A stretch of 59,797 bases of DNA, from the NCBI GenBank assembly GCA_048213135.1, contig PS015049.1, forward strand, positions 67,499 through 127,295, written 5' to 3'. Position 1 is the stretch's first letter. The number at the start of each line of letters is the position of its first letter. This document shows positions 41,979-53,216 of the stretch, piece by piece. The notes beneath the pieces were generated by a model. The model searched no databases. It was not told where the DNA came from and saw only the letters and a list, made by a program, of their open reading frames with translations. This DNA is from Reclinomonas americana ATCC 50394. Its lineage: Eukaryota > Jakobida > Jakobea > Jakobida. Both the position numbers and the translations under genes were made by a program.

Positions 41979-44436
41979 GTGTCAAGCGACGCGATGGCGA
42001 AGTCGCTGCCGACCTGTTCCGAGTTGCTCTCCTCCTNNNNNNNNNNNNNNNNNNNNNNNNNNNNNNNNNNNNNNNNNNNNNNNNNNNNNNNNNNNNNNNN
42101 NNNNNNNNNNNNNNNNNNNNNNNNNNNNNNNNNNNNNNNNNNNNNNNNNNNNNNNNNNNNNNNNNNNNNNNNNNNNNNNNNNNNNNNNNNNNNNNNNNNN
42201 NNNNNNNNNNNNNNNNNNNNNNNNNNNNNNNNNNNNNNNNNNNNNNNNNNNNNNNNNNNNNNNNNNNNNNNNNNNNNNNNNNNNNNNNNNNNNNNNNNNN
42301 NNNNNNNNNNNNNNNNNNNNNNNNNNNNNNNNNNNNNNNNNNNNNNNNNNNNNNNNNNNNNNNNNNNNNNNNNNNNNNNNNNNNNNNNNNNNNNNNNNNN
42401 NNNNNNNNNNNNNNNNNNNNNNNNNNNNNNNNNNNNNNNNNNNNNNNNNNNNNNNNCCCCGCACTCTTCCTGCTCTCATCGCTCACTCCGTCTGCCGCAG
42501 TTCCGTGGCGACATTCCCGAGAGCGAGGTCTTCTCGCAGCTGCTCGACATTGAGGAGCGCATCGATCGGCAGCTGAAGCGGCGCAAGCTGGATGTGGCCG
42601 ACGCCATGAATCGCCTCACCAAGGCGCAGGAGATGCTGCAGCTGACGTTTTCCGGCACGCGCATGGTCGACCCCGCGAACCCCGCGAATCAGCACATTAT
42701 GATCTCTGTGGACGCGGGGATGCCGACGCGCACCGTCAATGCGCCGACCTCGTTTGATGAAATGTGCACGCGCGTGGTGCTGGAGGTGATTGTGGCGCCT
42801 GTTTGTGCTCTCCGCGTTTTTTTCTTACCACGCTGCACAGGTCGGTTCGCTGGCCTCGGGCACGTCGGCCGACCAGCTGATGACGCTCGAGTGGGACGGA
42901 GCCGGGCGTGTGCGACCCTCGGCCGACCGGCCTGTGCACACGGGCACGCTGGAGGAGGAGCGAGTTGCGTGACNNNNNNNNNNNNNNNNNNNNNNNNNNN
43001 NNNNNNNNNNNNNNNNNNNNNNNNNNNNNNNNNNNNNNNNNNNNNNNNNNNNNNNNNNNNNNNNNNNNNNNNNNNNNNNNNNNNNNNNNNNNNNNNNNNN
43101 NNNNNNNNNNNNNNNNNNNNNNNNNNNNNNNNNNNNNNNNNNNNNNNNNNNNNNNNNNNNNNNNNNNNNNNNNNNNNNNNNNNNNNNNNNNNNNNNNNNN
43201 NNNNNNNNNNNNNNNNNNNNNNNNNNNNNNNNNNNNNNNNNNNNNNNNNNNNNNNNNNNNNNNNNNNNNNNNNNNNNNNNNNNNNNNNNNNNNNNNNNNN
43301 NNNNNNNNNNNNNNNNNNNNNNNNNNNNNNNNNNNNNNNNNNNNNNNNNNNNNNNNNNNNNGCACTGTACCTTTCTCGCGCAAGTCCACGCATTCATTGG
43401 GTGTGCTGTTGCAGCCGACACGCCTGGCGTGGCGCTTGCCATATGTGGCCGCTCAGTTCTCGATGCCACCTGCCACGCTGCCGGCCTCGGCGGGTGTGGA
43501 CACGAAGCGGCCGTATCTGTGGCTGCGCGTGCACATTTTCGTGAACCACCAGCCGCCGCGGTTTGCACTGTCGCCGGCTCTGCGGGTGCTGGTTCCTGGC
43601 ATCGACCACGGCTCCAAGGCCGACATTGTGGAGGCTGTGTGGACGCACCTCAAGCAGACGCAGCAAGTGGACTTGACCGGTGACGGTGACTGTGTGATCC
43701 AGGTGGCCAGCGAAGCATTCCAGCAGCTGTTTGGTGGCCGCACCGAGATTCCCGTGTCGCGGCTGGTGGCTGAGATCGAGAGGCACCTCACGCCGCTGCC
43801 GCCCGTCACCATGGAGCTGTGGTATTCGTGAGTCGCTGTTGGGGGTGTTGTCTGCGCACTGTGCGGCTGGCGGTGGCGGCTGACCTGTGAGTGTTTTTGC
43901 CAGGCACTCGATGAATGCGCCCGACAGCAAGAAGCTGGAGACCAGCATCTACACGACGGGTGTGTCGACCGTGGAGGACGATCCGCGAACGGAGCAGGAG
44001 GTACGCATATGCAACCGCCGGCCTGCCCGTACGTATTAGCTAATGTTCGTGATGTGCCGCAGATTCGCGAGCTGAATCGACAGATTGCCGCCGACATTGA
44101 GACCATTACGCAGCGACGGCAGCGGCGAGCGTTCCTGTCGCAGTTTGCCGAGTCACCGGTGCATGTGTTGGAGAACTTTGTTGTGCAACAATCACGTAAC
44201 TTGCAGGTTTTGTGGTGGCGCGTGGGGTGGAAGGAGGCGTTGCAAGTGTCTGGCTGACCGTGGTGTGTTTCTTGTTTTGACAGGCTTTCCAGGATCGCGA
44301 GAGAGAGCTGATGCGCCGGAGTGCATTGTTCACGAAGCCGTGGATCATGGACGCTGTCTCGCACTACGCTGCCGTTGAGCGGCAAAAGCGGAAGCAGCAA
44401 CAGCAGCAGCCGCCGCCACCACCGCCACCGCAATAG
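41979..44436 (+). CDS. SMARCD: SMARCD / BAF60 (Swp73) subunit of SWI/SNF chromatin remodeller
   Basis: The 5' end is uncertain: an exon with M-A-K-S-L-P-T-C-S-E (ATG 41994) runs into gap 42037-42456. Then come I-P-E-S-E-V-F-S-Q-L-L-D-I-E-E-R-I-D with K-R-R-K-L-D-V, the conserved N-terminal helix of BAF60; an exon ending before gap 42974-43361; V-N-H-Q-P-P-R-F-A-L-S-P-A-L; the SWIB/MDM2 domain (K-A-D-I-V-E-A-V-W-T-H-L-K, F-Q-Q-L-F-G); and the C-terminal block (I-R-E-L-N-R-Q-I, R-R-A-F-L-S-Q-F-A, K-P-W-I-M-D-A-V-S-H-Y). It ends in poly-Q then poly-P before TAG 44434-44436. BAF60 proteins link transcription factors to the remodelling ATPase. Confidence 0.9.
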
Positions 44437-44891
44437 TGCAATTGTGCCGCGTACGAGTGCATGACCATAATGAAGAGAGAAGCACACGGAAACCGGACCC
44501 AATATTATTTGACACGCAGGGTACAGTCACAAATTGACACAAAAACTAGATGGCGGAAGCAACAGACCACAACCGACACGATGGCACACGAGTTCGTGCG
44601 CACAAGACGCGCANNNNNNNNNNNNNNNNNNNNNNNNNNNNNNNNNNNNNNNNNNNNNNNNNNNNNNNNNNNNNNNNNNNNNNNNNNNNNNNNNNNNNNN
44701 NNNNNNNNNNNNNNNNNNNNNNNNNNNNNNNNNNNNNNNNNNNNNNNNNNNNNNNNNNNNNNNNNNNNNNNNNNNNNNNNNNNNNNNNNNNNNNNNNNNN
44801 NNNNNNNNNNNNNNNNNNNNNNNNNNNNNNNNNNNNNNNNNNNNNNNNNNNNNNNNNNNNNNNNNNNNNNNNNNNNNNNNNNNNNNNNNNN

Positions 44892-45541
44892 TCCCTCTCC
44901 CTCTCCCTTTCGCCCTGTTCACAGAACCTGCTCAAGACGGAGAGCTTGGCCAACAAGCCGTTCCTCATTCTCGGCAACAAGATCGACGTCGGCCGTGTCA
45001 ACGAGGAGCAGCTGAAGCGCATCTTGGGCATTGAGAACGAGTGCACGGGCAAGGATGTTGCGTGTGGGAGGCTTGTGTGTGTATGTGTGCGGAGAGAGAG
45101 AGAATTATTGACTCGATGTGCAGGGTGGCAAGGCGGAGGGCAAGCGCCCATTGGAGGTGTACATGTGCAGCATCAAGCTGGAGATGGGCTACGCCGAGGG
45201 TTTCCAGTGGCTGGGCAAGTACCTTTGAAGAGGGAGAGAAAGAGAGTAGCGTTTGAAGATTGTTTGTGTATGTGTCTTGGAAGCGAAGCAGTGCGAGAGA
45301 GAGTGATGGTGAAAATGGAGTTGAGAGCTTGTGCAGACAGAGGTGGTCAGTGAAGAATGATTGGTCGTTTTTCCCGTGCGCCTCCTTAGAAGAGCAAAAA
45401 ATGCGAAAGGAGTGCGGCAGCGCCAGGTCACTCGGTCGTTCGATGAGGCCACATGGCGGGCCATTTTGAATGTTAACAAGGTATTGCAAAGTAAGCGCAC
45501 GCCATTGGCCTTTCGCTTCAGTTGTGAGTCGTGTGGTGGCA
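44892..45541. other. Contig probably placed in inverted orientation
   Basis: This 650-base contig lies between gaps 44614-44891 and 45542-45820 and carries only the SAR1 3' end, on the strand opposite to the rest of SAR1. Flipping it joins the CCCTCT repeat on both sides of the gap and completes the gene. Confidence 0.85.
44925..45228 (+). CDS. SAR1: SAR1 small GTPase, C-terminal exons (misoriented segment)
   Basis: Exon 44925-45057 begins after CACAG and encodes N-L-L-K-T-E-S-L-A-N-K-P-F-L-I-L-G-N-K-I-D-style sequence with the guanine-specificity N-K-I-D box. A second exon gives K-R-P-L-E-V-Y-M-C-S-I and G-Y-A-E-G-F-Q-W-L-G-K-Y-L, the family C-terminus, with TGA at 45226-45228. It has no start codon or P-loop on this strand. 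The preceding SAR1 exons are on the minus strand at 46665-47208, ending phase 0 at E-L-D, and this exon starts phase 0; joined, they align to SAR1 without a gap across that junction. The intron text before it (CCCTCTCCCTCT) continues the repeat found at 45821-46060. Confidence 0.9.
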
Positions 45542-45820
45542 NNNNNNNNNNNNNNNNNNNNNNNNNNNNNNNNNNNNNNNNNNNNNNNNNNNNNNNNNNN
45601 NNNNNNNNNNNNNNNNNNNNNNNNNNNNNNNNNNNNNNNNNNNNNNNNNNNNNNNNNNNNNNNNNNNNNNNNNNNNNNNNNNNNNNNNNNNNNNNNNNNN
45701 NNNNNNNNNNNNNNNNNNNNNNNNNNNNNNNNNNNNNNNNNNNNNNNNNNNNNNNNNNNNNNNNNNNNNNNNNNNNNNNNNNNNNNNNNNNNNNNNNNNN
45801 NNNNNNNNNNNNNNNNNNNN

Positions 45821-46060
45821 GAGGGGGAAAGGGAGAGGGACAGGAAGAGGGGGCAAGGTGAGGGACAGGGAGAGGGGCAAGGTGAGGGACAGGGAGAGGG
45901 AGAGGGAGAGGGGGCAAAGGTGAGGGACAGGGAGAGGGGGAAAGGGAGAGGGACAGGGAGAGGGGGCAAGGGTGAGGGACAGGGAGAGGGGGTAAGGGTG
46001 AGGGATGGGGTGAGGGACGGGGAGAGGGGGCAAGGTGAGAGAGAGGGGGCAAGGGTGAGG
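45821..46060. repeat. Irregular G-rich minisatellite (GAGGGACAGGGAGAGGGG-like)
   Basis: Units of 18-24 bases built from GAGGGACAGG and GAGAGGGGGCAAGG repeat at least ten times next to the gap. It lies in the SAR1 intron (minus strand reads CCCTCTCCC). The rest of 46061-46664 is intron with no supported feature. Confidence 0.9.
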
Positions 46061-46664
46061 GATTTGATAGAAGGGCGAGCGCATACAGTTACAAGATTTG
46101 CTGGTGGAAGAACGGAACCCCGTAACAACGGAAGGAGGAGAGGAGCGCAGCAGCAGACACTGGATGCAGAGAGTCTGAGAAGACAATTTGCCGCAGTGAG
46201 CATCACCCACATCGGCAGAATCACACAGCATGGAGACACGCATTTGCTACAAACAGAGCACAAGACGCAATCCCTTGCAACACAGACAGCCCAGACAGCA
46301 ACCCACGCGACATTCATGCATCCGAGAATGAGAGCGAATCACACCGGTGATGCAACACCACGAAATATGCCCTCCTGCCAACTAACTCTCCACCACCAGC
46401 ACACGCCACTCTCTACTAGTGCGCTCGACGACACACGCACACACACACGAACGGAGTTGAGGAGTGACCAGGGTGCTCAAATCCGTTGAAACAAGCAACA
46501 AAGAGATGTGCCAACTCCTCACGGACAACAACAAGCACACAACACACTGTGTGCGCTACGTCACCCCCAAAAAACACACAACAGCAGAGAGGACAAGGAG
46601 GAGCCCCGACAAGTCCGTCTTTTGCGCGACGACATGTCCACTCTATTTGCGCGTGTGACGCAAC

Positions 46665-47208
46665 ATCCAACTCAGCGCGCGACTCATGAATGCGGTCCTC
46701 GTCGCTCGTGTCCACCAAGAACACAATAGCATCACATGTGGCAAAGTACGACGGCCACAGGCGGCGAGCTGAAGAAAAAAGAGTGAGAGACATGTTTGAG
46801 CGCGACTCAAGTCACACACAGACAGAGAGAGAGCCGACCTGGTCCATGGCCACCCATGTCCCACGCGTTGAACTTGATGTTGCCCATGGAGAACTCCTCC
46901 TCAGCTGCCACGCACAAGGTAACAGTCAGTCAGCATTCATGTCACAGGTCTCGCTCAAAGTGTGTTTTGCGCAACTTGGATGTGCGGTGGGCATCGCCTG
47001 CACCTTTCGATCATCCTTCAGTGTGTGCAACAGTGTCGTCTTGCCGGCATTGTCGAGTCCCAACAGCAAAATCGTTCCACTCTTGCCATACAGACCTACA
47101 CACAGCAACAAGAGCTCTCAGAAGTCTCACTCTTATTGAGAGGCTCCACAACACGTGAGGCTCACCAAGTGCGGTCAGCAGGCTGTAGAACCATCGCACC
47201 AGAAACAT
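46665..47208 (-). CDS. SAR1: SAR1 small GTPase, N-terminal exons
   Basis: Four exons from ATG 47208: [15 protein letters not shown] (the membrane-inserting amphipathic helix), then [12 protein letters not shown] (P-loop), P-T-A-H-P-T (switch I), [13 protein letters not shown] (switch II) and I-V-F-L-V-D-T-S-D, ending at E-L-D (46665). Introns split codons consistently. SAR1 GTP loading starts COPII coat assembly at ER exit sites. Oddity: the residue after G-G-H-x is P where SAR1 has Q; the catalytic His is kept. The 3' exons are at 44925-45228 on the other strand because of a probable contig inversion. Confidence 0.92.
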
Positions 47209-47584
47209 CTTCTCTCTCTGTGAGTGACAGAAGGTGTTAGTTGACGCGTGTCATACTCATGTTGTGAGTCACACAGTTGTCTCAAGCACACGCGGGAGAC
47301 GGAGGTACACACACAGAGAGAGAGAAAGAGAGGGGAGCGAGAGCAGAAGGCGTGCGCGTGTGTCACACAAGAGAGACAAGTCAGAGATGGCACGTGGCAT
47401 AACAACTTGCGCGCACACGCTCTCTCACACACACAAGCGCGCACAGAAAGAGAACACACATACGCAGAGAGAGAGAGAGGCCAGGCGCGCACCTTCTCTT
47501 CTCACGTCCAACGCGAAAAAGTGTGTGTGCACCGTTACTCGCCGATCGACCGACCGGAGCACCTATCCAACTTCAATCGGCCAG

Positions 47585-48648
47585 ATGCGGTGGCTTCCGC
47601 TCGTTCCCGTGGCGCTCACTGGCGCTGGCGTGGCGGCCTCTGCGCTGCTTCTGCACAACGTCGACGTCACGGCGCCAATGCTGCGCGCGTCGTTTGCGTC
47701 CTCGTGCCCCGCGCACTTTGATGACGTGCCGCGCTCGGCCGTGCATGTGTGGGCCGCGCTGGCCATGCGTCCTGCGTGGCAGCCGCACGTCGCGCAGCAC
47801 GTGTCGCTCACAGAGGCGTATGGGCATTTGTTGAATGAGGACGATGATGTCGATGAGTGCAAGCAGACGGCGTCGACGTCGCTGCTGTGCACGCTGGCCA
47901 AGGTGCAGCATCCGCGCATGTTTCTCACAGAGCAAGGTGCCTGCGTCTACGTGCGTTTCCTTTTTACATTGCAGTTTCCTCATATCCGCCACCAGCGCTT
48001 TTACTGCAGCAACTGCGCGAGTGTGGGACGCCGGCAAGCGACCGTGTGCTGGCCGTCAATGTGGCGCATGAGGTGTTGAAGGGCGAGCCGAACCCGTTCA
48101 CGCTCTCCGCGCTCCGTCACGTCTACGACCGCGCGTTGCAGCACGAGACCGATCCGCAGCCCTTTGCGCAGCTGGCGGCCACCGAGACGCGGCGTGTGGC
48201 CTCGGGCGCTCTCCAGTGCGTGCGCTACGAGTTCACTCCAACGCAAGTCACCGTGCGTCTCCACGAGGCCACTGCCGTGTGGGACTTGCGCGACTGCCTC
48301 GTGCCCATGACAGCCGCCACGGTCACTGCGCAGTTGACTGCGCTGCTGTGCCGCCCACCGCCGCCGCAGCGCAGCCTGTGGCTCTCGCTCATGTGGTTCA
48401 CCATTGCCGGTCTCGGCTCCTTCATCGCACAGCGTGTCGCCGTGCGACCCCTGGCCATGCACGTGGCCGGAGCACACCCGGAGCCGGGAACCCCTCGCGC
48501 GGCCGCCACCGATGCCGCTCGCCTCACCGCGCTCCCTCTGCTGACGCTCCTGCTCAGCCGCGCGAGTGTTCCCATGGCCGTGGCCTCACTGTGCGCAGTC
48601 GCCTGGGCCGAGTTCGGCGCTCCCTGCTCAGTGACCTCCAGTTGGTGA
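47585..48648 (+). CDS. Membrane-anchored protein of unknown function
   Basis: Exons 47585-47936 and 47996-48648 join in phase 1 to encode 334 residues. The N-terminus is a signal or anchor (M-R-W-L-P-L-V-P-V-A-L-T-G-A-G-V). The long middle is soluble with three or four cysteines and an acidic patch (E-D-D-D-V-D-E). Near the C-terminus lie two hydrophobic helices, L-W-L-S-L-M-W-F-T-I-A-G-L-G and L-P-L-L-T-L-L-L-S-R with V-A-S-L-C-A-V-A-W-A. No family is recognised. The topology suggests an ER or other endomembrane lumenal domain held at both ends. Its start diverges from SAR1 by 376 bases, and its last 21 bases overlap the 3' end of the convergent gene. Confidence 0.75.
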
Positions 48649-49197
48649 GCCGCGCTCAACGCGCACTCGCGGCGATGGCGATCGTGCCGCCGTGGCAGCT
48701 GGTGCTTTCGTCACCAATGAGCGCTGTGACAGCAAGCCACCACGTCCACGAAGCATTGACTGCGCGGCGGCCGCAGAGGACACTGGCGCCGCCGCTGTTG
48801 TCGACGAGGAGGACGATGCCATGAGCGGAGGAATGAACTCGTCCTCGCCATACATCGCTGCTGATGACGATCCCGGCCCGCTCAGCCCCAACAGCAAGAG
48901 AAACTCATCAAAGTCGAGTCGCTCTCGTGACTGCAACCCGCGTGCCGCACGCAGCATCTCAAACTTCTCCTCCGGCACCCCGGACAGCGTCCACAGAATG
49001 TGTCTCAAAGCCGCCTGTGAGTGTGTGAGTGAGTGAGAGAGACAGCACTCGCGCGCGTGTGTGTATGTATATGCACTGACCACATCAACGAGCCCATCGG
49101 AGCCGGTGAGCAAGCTGAGAGCTTCTTGTGCGCGGTCACGTGGCGTGCCCATGGACAGTTCAATGTCGCTGTGTTGCTCGCGGGCAGTTGATTGCAT
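48628..49197 (-). CDS. Small protein with a degenerate EF-hand pair
   Basis: ATG 49197 opens M-Q-S-T-A-R-E-Q-H-S-D-I-E-L-S-M. The exon continues A-L-S-L-L-T-G-S-D-G-L-V-D-V and, after an intron with (CA/GA) repeats, A-L-R-H-I-L-W-T-L-S-G and R-L-D-F-D-E-F-L-L-L-L. Helix-loop-helix spacing with S-D-G-L-V-D-V and R-L-D-F-D-E-F resembles two half-sites of a calmodulin-type EF-hand pair that have lost most calcium ligands. The C-terminal 80 residues are Ser/Ala/Arg-rich and disordered, ending at stop 48628. It might be a dynein-light-chain or centrin-like adaptor; unproven. Confidence 0.55.
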   Translation of the reverse strand: MQSTAREQHSDIELSMGTPRDRAQEALSLLTGSDGLVDVVSAYTYTHARECCLSHSLTHSQAALRHILWTLSGVPEEKFEMLRAARGLQSRERLDFDEFLLLLGLSGPGSSSAAMYGEDEFIPPLMASSSSSTTAAAPVSSAAAAQSMLRGRGGLLSQRSLVTKAPAATAARSPSPRVRVERGSPTGGH

Positions 49198-49204
49198 TGT
49201 ACGG
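49198..49204. promoter_or_regulatory. Seven-base interval between divergent start codons
   Basis: The predicted ATGs at 49197 (minus) and 49205 (plus) are separated by only seven bases, so the two mRNAs must overlap at their 5' ends or one start is wrong. Confidence 0.35.
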
Positions 49205-52200
49205 ATGAGTGAGCGTGGACCGCTTGTGTCGCTTGTGTTTGAGCGTGTGGATGTGCTGCGACCGGCGACACCACCGCCTCCACCAGTGATTGCAGAGGAG
49301 CAACAAGTGGAACACGAGCAGGAGGACGAGGGAGAGGAGAAGCAAGTGGAGGAGGAGTCACCTTCTTCTCCTCCTCTGCCACCACCTCTCACTGGCACAG
49401 TTGCGCTGTCTGTTGCTCAGTCGCTGCTTGCTCTTCTCTGTTGTTGACTGTTGTTGTTGTTGTTGTTTCATAGTCTGTGTATGCCAGTGGTGTGTTGTAT
49501 GAGGGAACGGTGGCAAGTGAGGCGGGTGTGCCGCACGGGCATGGTGTGTTGACGTGGCCGGATGGGACGCGGTATGAGGGGCAGTTGGTGAATGGGCAGC
49601 CGTCGGGCGAGGGCGAGCTGGGGTGGTGAGTGGAAGGGAGAAGGAAGAGGGAGAAGGAAGAGGGAGGGGAAGGGAAGGGAAGGGAGGGAAGGGCGATGAG
49701 GGAGAAGGGAGAGGCGTGCATGGAGAATGCAGTTAAGGAGTGAGAAAGAGAAAGAGAAAGAGAGCAGACCGGTTTACGAGCATGCAATGAGAGAGAAAGC
49801 GATCTGGCATCAGAGAAGCAAGCAAGGCCACTGAATGGGAGAGGGAAGGCGGAAAAGAGAACCTGGTTGAGGCTGACAGGTCAACCGATGGTGCGTCGGT
49901 GGAGCAACGAGAGGGAGTAGAAGCAGGCTGATGGGAATGCAGAGAGACCTGGCTGGCATCAGAAACAGACGAGCGTGGGAAGGGGGAAAGAGACAGACCG
50001 ATAGGCATCGAGCACGACACCAGCATTGGTGTAGAGTTCTGGTCAGTAGAAACAGAAGCACTGTGGGAGGCCGACTGATCTGCAAGGAAGCGATGAGCCG
50101 AGAGCAGGCAGCAGACGCTGATAGAAAGAAAGGCAGAAAGATTGACAAGCAGCATCCAAGACAGCCGTGAGGGAGAGGTCTGCTGAGACGAAAGACTGCC
50201 AGCACGACGCGGAACGCGTGGGAAAATGAGAGAGACAGGTGGACACGCGCCGGGTAGCGAGGGAGTGATCTCAATAACGGGAGGCGAAGAGCAGAACCGA
50301 AAGCATGCAGACATGCTCTCTTTCTTGTCCTTTCGTGTGTCTCATCCTTCTCCCTCCCCCGCCTCCCCCCAACAGGCCCAACGGCTTCACATACCGCGGC
50401 AGTGTGTTGAAGGGACAGCGGCACGGTTGGGGTCGCCAATTCGCACCCGACGGTGGAGTGCTGTACGAGGGCGAGTGGGAACTGGGTTTGCGACACGGGC
50501 GCGGCAAGTTTGTGTATCGCACACCGAATGGGGACCACACGTACGACGGCAAGTGGCAGCACGGGCAGCGACACGGGCGTGGCGTGATGACCTACAGCAC
50601 CGGCAACGTGTACGACGGCGAGTGGACGCACGATTGCATCACGGGTCACGGCTGCATGTCGTGGGACGGTGGGCGAGTCACGTTTGATGGCGAGTGGCTG
50701 AATGGCATGCCACACGGTGTGGGAGTGCACACGGAGCAGCGCGGTGTCTCGGGCTCCGGGGGCAAGTCACTGGCCAATTGCTACAATGGCGAGATGGTGC
50801 ACGGAATGCGCGAGGGCTCGGGTACGATGAAGTACGCCAACGGCTCATCGTACACCGGAGCATGGCGGCAGGACAAGAAGGTGCGCCACGCGACTAGCGC
50901 CCTGTTGGATTGATTGTTGTTGCTCACACGTGCAATCTGGTCGCAGCACGGTTTCGGGTCGTTTATGAGCGAAATGGGAGCGCTGAGTCGCGGCATGTTT
51001 GAGGAGGATCGCTTCCAGTACAGCTGCGAGTCGCCAGTGGCGGCGTCGCTCGAATCACCCCCGCACGACTCGGACGACACCTCTGGTGCCGTACCGCCGT
51101 CGACTGCCGCATCGGCGCCCACGATTGCGTTTGTCGAAAACACCCCACGAGCACCCAAACCACCACCAGCACCATCGGCAGCAGCGTCAGCAGCGGGAGA
51201 CCAACACTCCAGTCGCAAGGCGGCAGACGACAAGAAGAAGGCCTCGTCCACCAAGAACACGGCACGCTCCGGCAATCCGAGCGCACCGCCCTCGGCTGCA
51301 CCGTCCACCGGCACCGCTGTGGTGGCCGTCACCACCAATTCGCCTTCAGGCACACCCGTGGTGCGCGCCACGGATTGTGCGCGTGCGGTCGGCCGTCTTC
51401 GCACGCAATTCATCGCCCTGGAGGTATCGGATCTGCTGCCGCCCGGCACCAGTTCCAGTGCCGTCGACATGGTGCGCAATGTGCTCTCGCAAAACTACGG
51501 TGAGCTCGATGGAGACGGGGATTCTCCTTTTTTCATCATATCTTCGTAGCCTTCTCACTTCTTCCTCCTGTCTGCAGATGCACTGCGTGCCCTGTTCCAG
51601 TTCTTTTCGTCCAAGGATCTGGCCGGTTCTGTGGCATCGGCACGCTCGCCTTTCCAGCGTCGTGCTCGATTCTCGCCCGTGGATCCCACCACATTCAGCA
51701 TGTCGGCGACGGCCGAGAGCAAGTTGGTGGCACTCGCCGCCATTCACATGCCATGCTTGCCCGATGAATCGCTGCGATGCTCGCTGCAGGGTCCCGGCAG
51801 TGCCACACCACCAGGAACGGCGCTGGAGTTGTGGCAATCGTGGTTGATTTTCCGTCGCGCGGGAGTGCAGGATCAGAACACAAGTATTGGTGAGGAGACG
51901 GGCGAGAGAAGTGAGCAGAAGGAGGCAGGAGGCTCACCCCCTCCCTTTTTCATGTTCGCAGCTGTCATCGACCGCATCCTGTCACGCATGGCGCACGATC
52001 GACTGATCGATACCAAGCGCAACGACGCCACCGCACACGCTCCGGTGATGCAAGTGTCGTTCCGCCAGTTTGCCGAGTCACTGGTACGACTGGCACATCA
52101 CAAGTACTCGCAGTCGGTGTACACGATGCAACCGGATCGTATGCGCAGCGAGGACGCAGCTCCACTGCACGAAAAGGTGGCGATGCTGTTTTCGCAGCAC

Positions 52201-52937
52201 TTGCAGTTGGTGGCCGAGAGGTTGCCGCCCGCCAAGTCGTCGGGTCAGTCGCCGCCGTCTTCTAGCGGACCACCCATCACCGACGAGCCGGATCCGGTGG
52301 TGGACGCCATTGAGAATGCCATCATGGACGATTTTGAGGCGGTGATCCCGATTTTGTCGCGCACGTACGATTCGTGTGTGCACCGCATGCGCGAGCTGCC
52401 GGCCGAGCACACGAACAGCACGCCGTGTGTCACGGTACGCATGTTCCTGTCGCTGCTGAAGGTTTGTTTGTCGGAGGAGTGACAAGAAGAAGCATCATCA
52501 TCGATCGCTGTGCACGTTCCTCATGCGGTGGTGCGATTGCAGGAGTGCAAAGTCATTGACGACGTTCTGTCATTGCGCACCGTCACCTCGTGGTTCGAGC
52601 GTCTGTTTGTCGCCCCTCCGGTCGCCTCAGCAGACGACGAGCAGCATACTGTGTCAATAACCGCCGGCGATCGGTCGCGCATCATGTCTTTCGAGGTGTG
52701 TTACCATCGTCAACAAGCGCGGAGTAATGGACCCCCTGCTCACATCCCTTGTCTCCCTCTCAGTTGGTGTTCCCTGACTTCCTGGAGGCACTGCTGTGGT
52801 GCACGTTCTTCCGAGCGCTGGGTGCCGCTCGTCAGTCGGCATCATCGGCCCGTGCCGCGGCCATTGCAGCGACCGCCGATCGCGCACGGAAACAGTGGAT
52901 GAGCATGGTCGAGGCCCTGGATATGTGGTCAATGTAA
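49205..52937 (+). CDS. RSPH10B: Radial spoke head 10 homolog B-like MORN-repeat protein
   Basis: ATG 49205 begins an acidic/proline-rich leader, then about nine MORN repeats: Y-E-G-T-V, R-Y-E-G-Q-L-V-N-G-Q-P-S-G, T-Y-R-G-S-V-L-K-G-Q-R-H-G, L-Y-E-G-E-W-E-L-G-L-R-H-G-R-G, T-Y-D-G-K-W-Q-H-G-Q-R-H-G-R-G, V-Y-D-G-E-W, T-F-D-G-E-W-L-N-G, Y-N-G-E-M-V-H-G and Y-T-G-A-W. A disordered Ala/Pro/Ser stretch follows, then an alpha-helical C-terminal region with Q-V-S-F-R-Q-F-A-E-S-L-V-R-L-A and F-P-D-F-L-E-A-L-L-W-C, matching the two RSPH10B C-terminal blocks. It ends at TAA 52935-52937. At least seven exons; one intron (49627-50394) is about 770 bases. RSPH10B is a radial-spoke head protein of motile cilia. 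Confidence 0.82.
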
Positions 52938-52978
52938 ACGAGTACAGTTGTCCTCGCGTCCTTTCTGTTTCATCGACA

Positions 52979-53176
52979 ATGGCGAGCGATGGCCAGCAGT
53001 TGTCGCTAGTCATGATGGCCATGCCCTCTGTGCTGATTGTCATCGCGGTGGTCTCCCTCGTTGCCACCATTGTCAAAGTGGTGCTCTCTGTGCTGCGCAC
53101 TGGCAGCAGAGCAAGCAGGAGACATCGACCACCAGCACCGATTGATCGCCCAGCTCTCCTTGGTGAGGACACACAC

Positions 53177-53216
<40 letters not shown>

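Noticed and set aside
41982-42479. Minus-strand open frames over gap 42037-42456
   Set aside because: Almost entirely N; the strand of the flanking BAF60 exons is plus.
49733-50314. A 193-codon minus-strand open frame inside an RSPH10B intron
   Set aside because: Ser/Pro/Leu-rich translation of a GA-rich intron without recognisable domain or conserved start.
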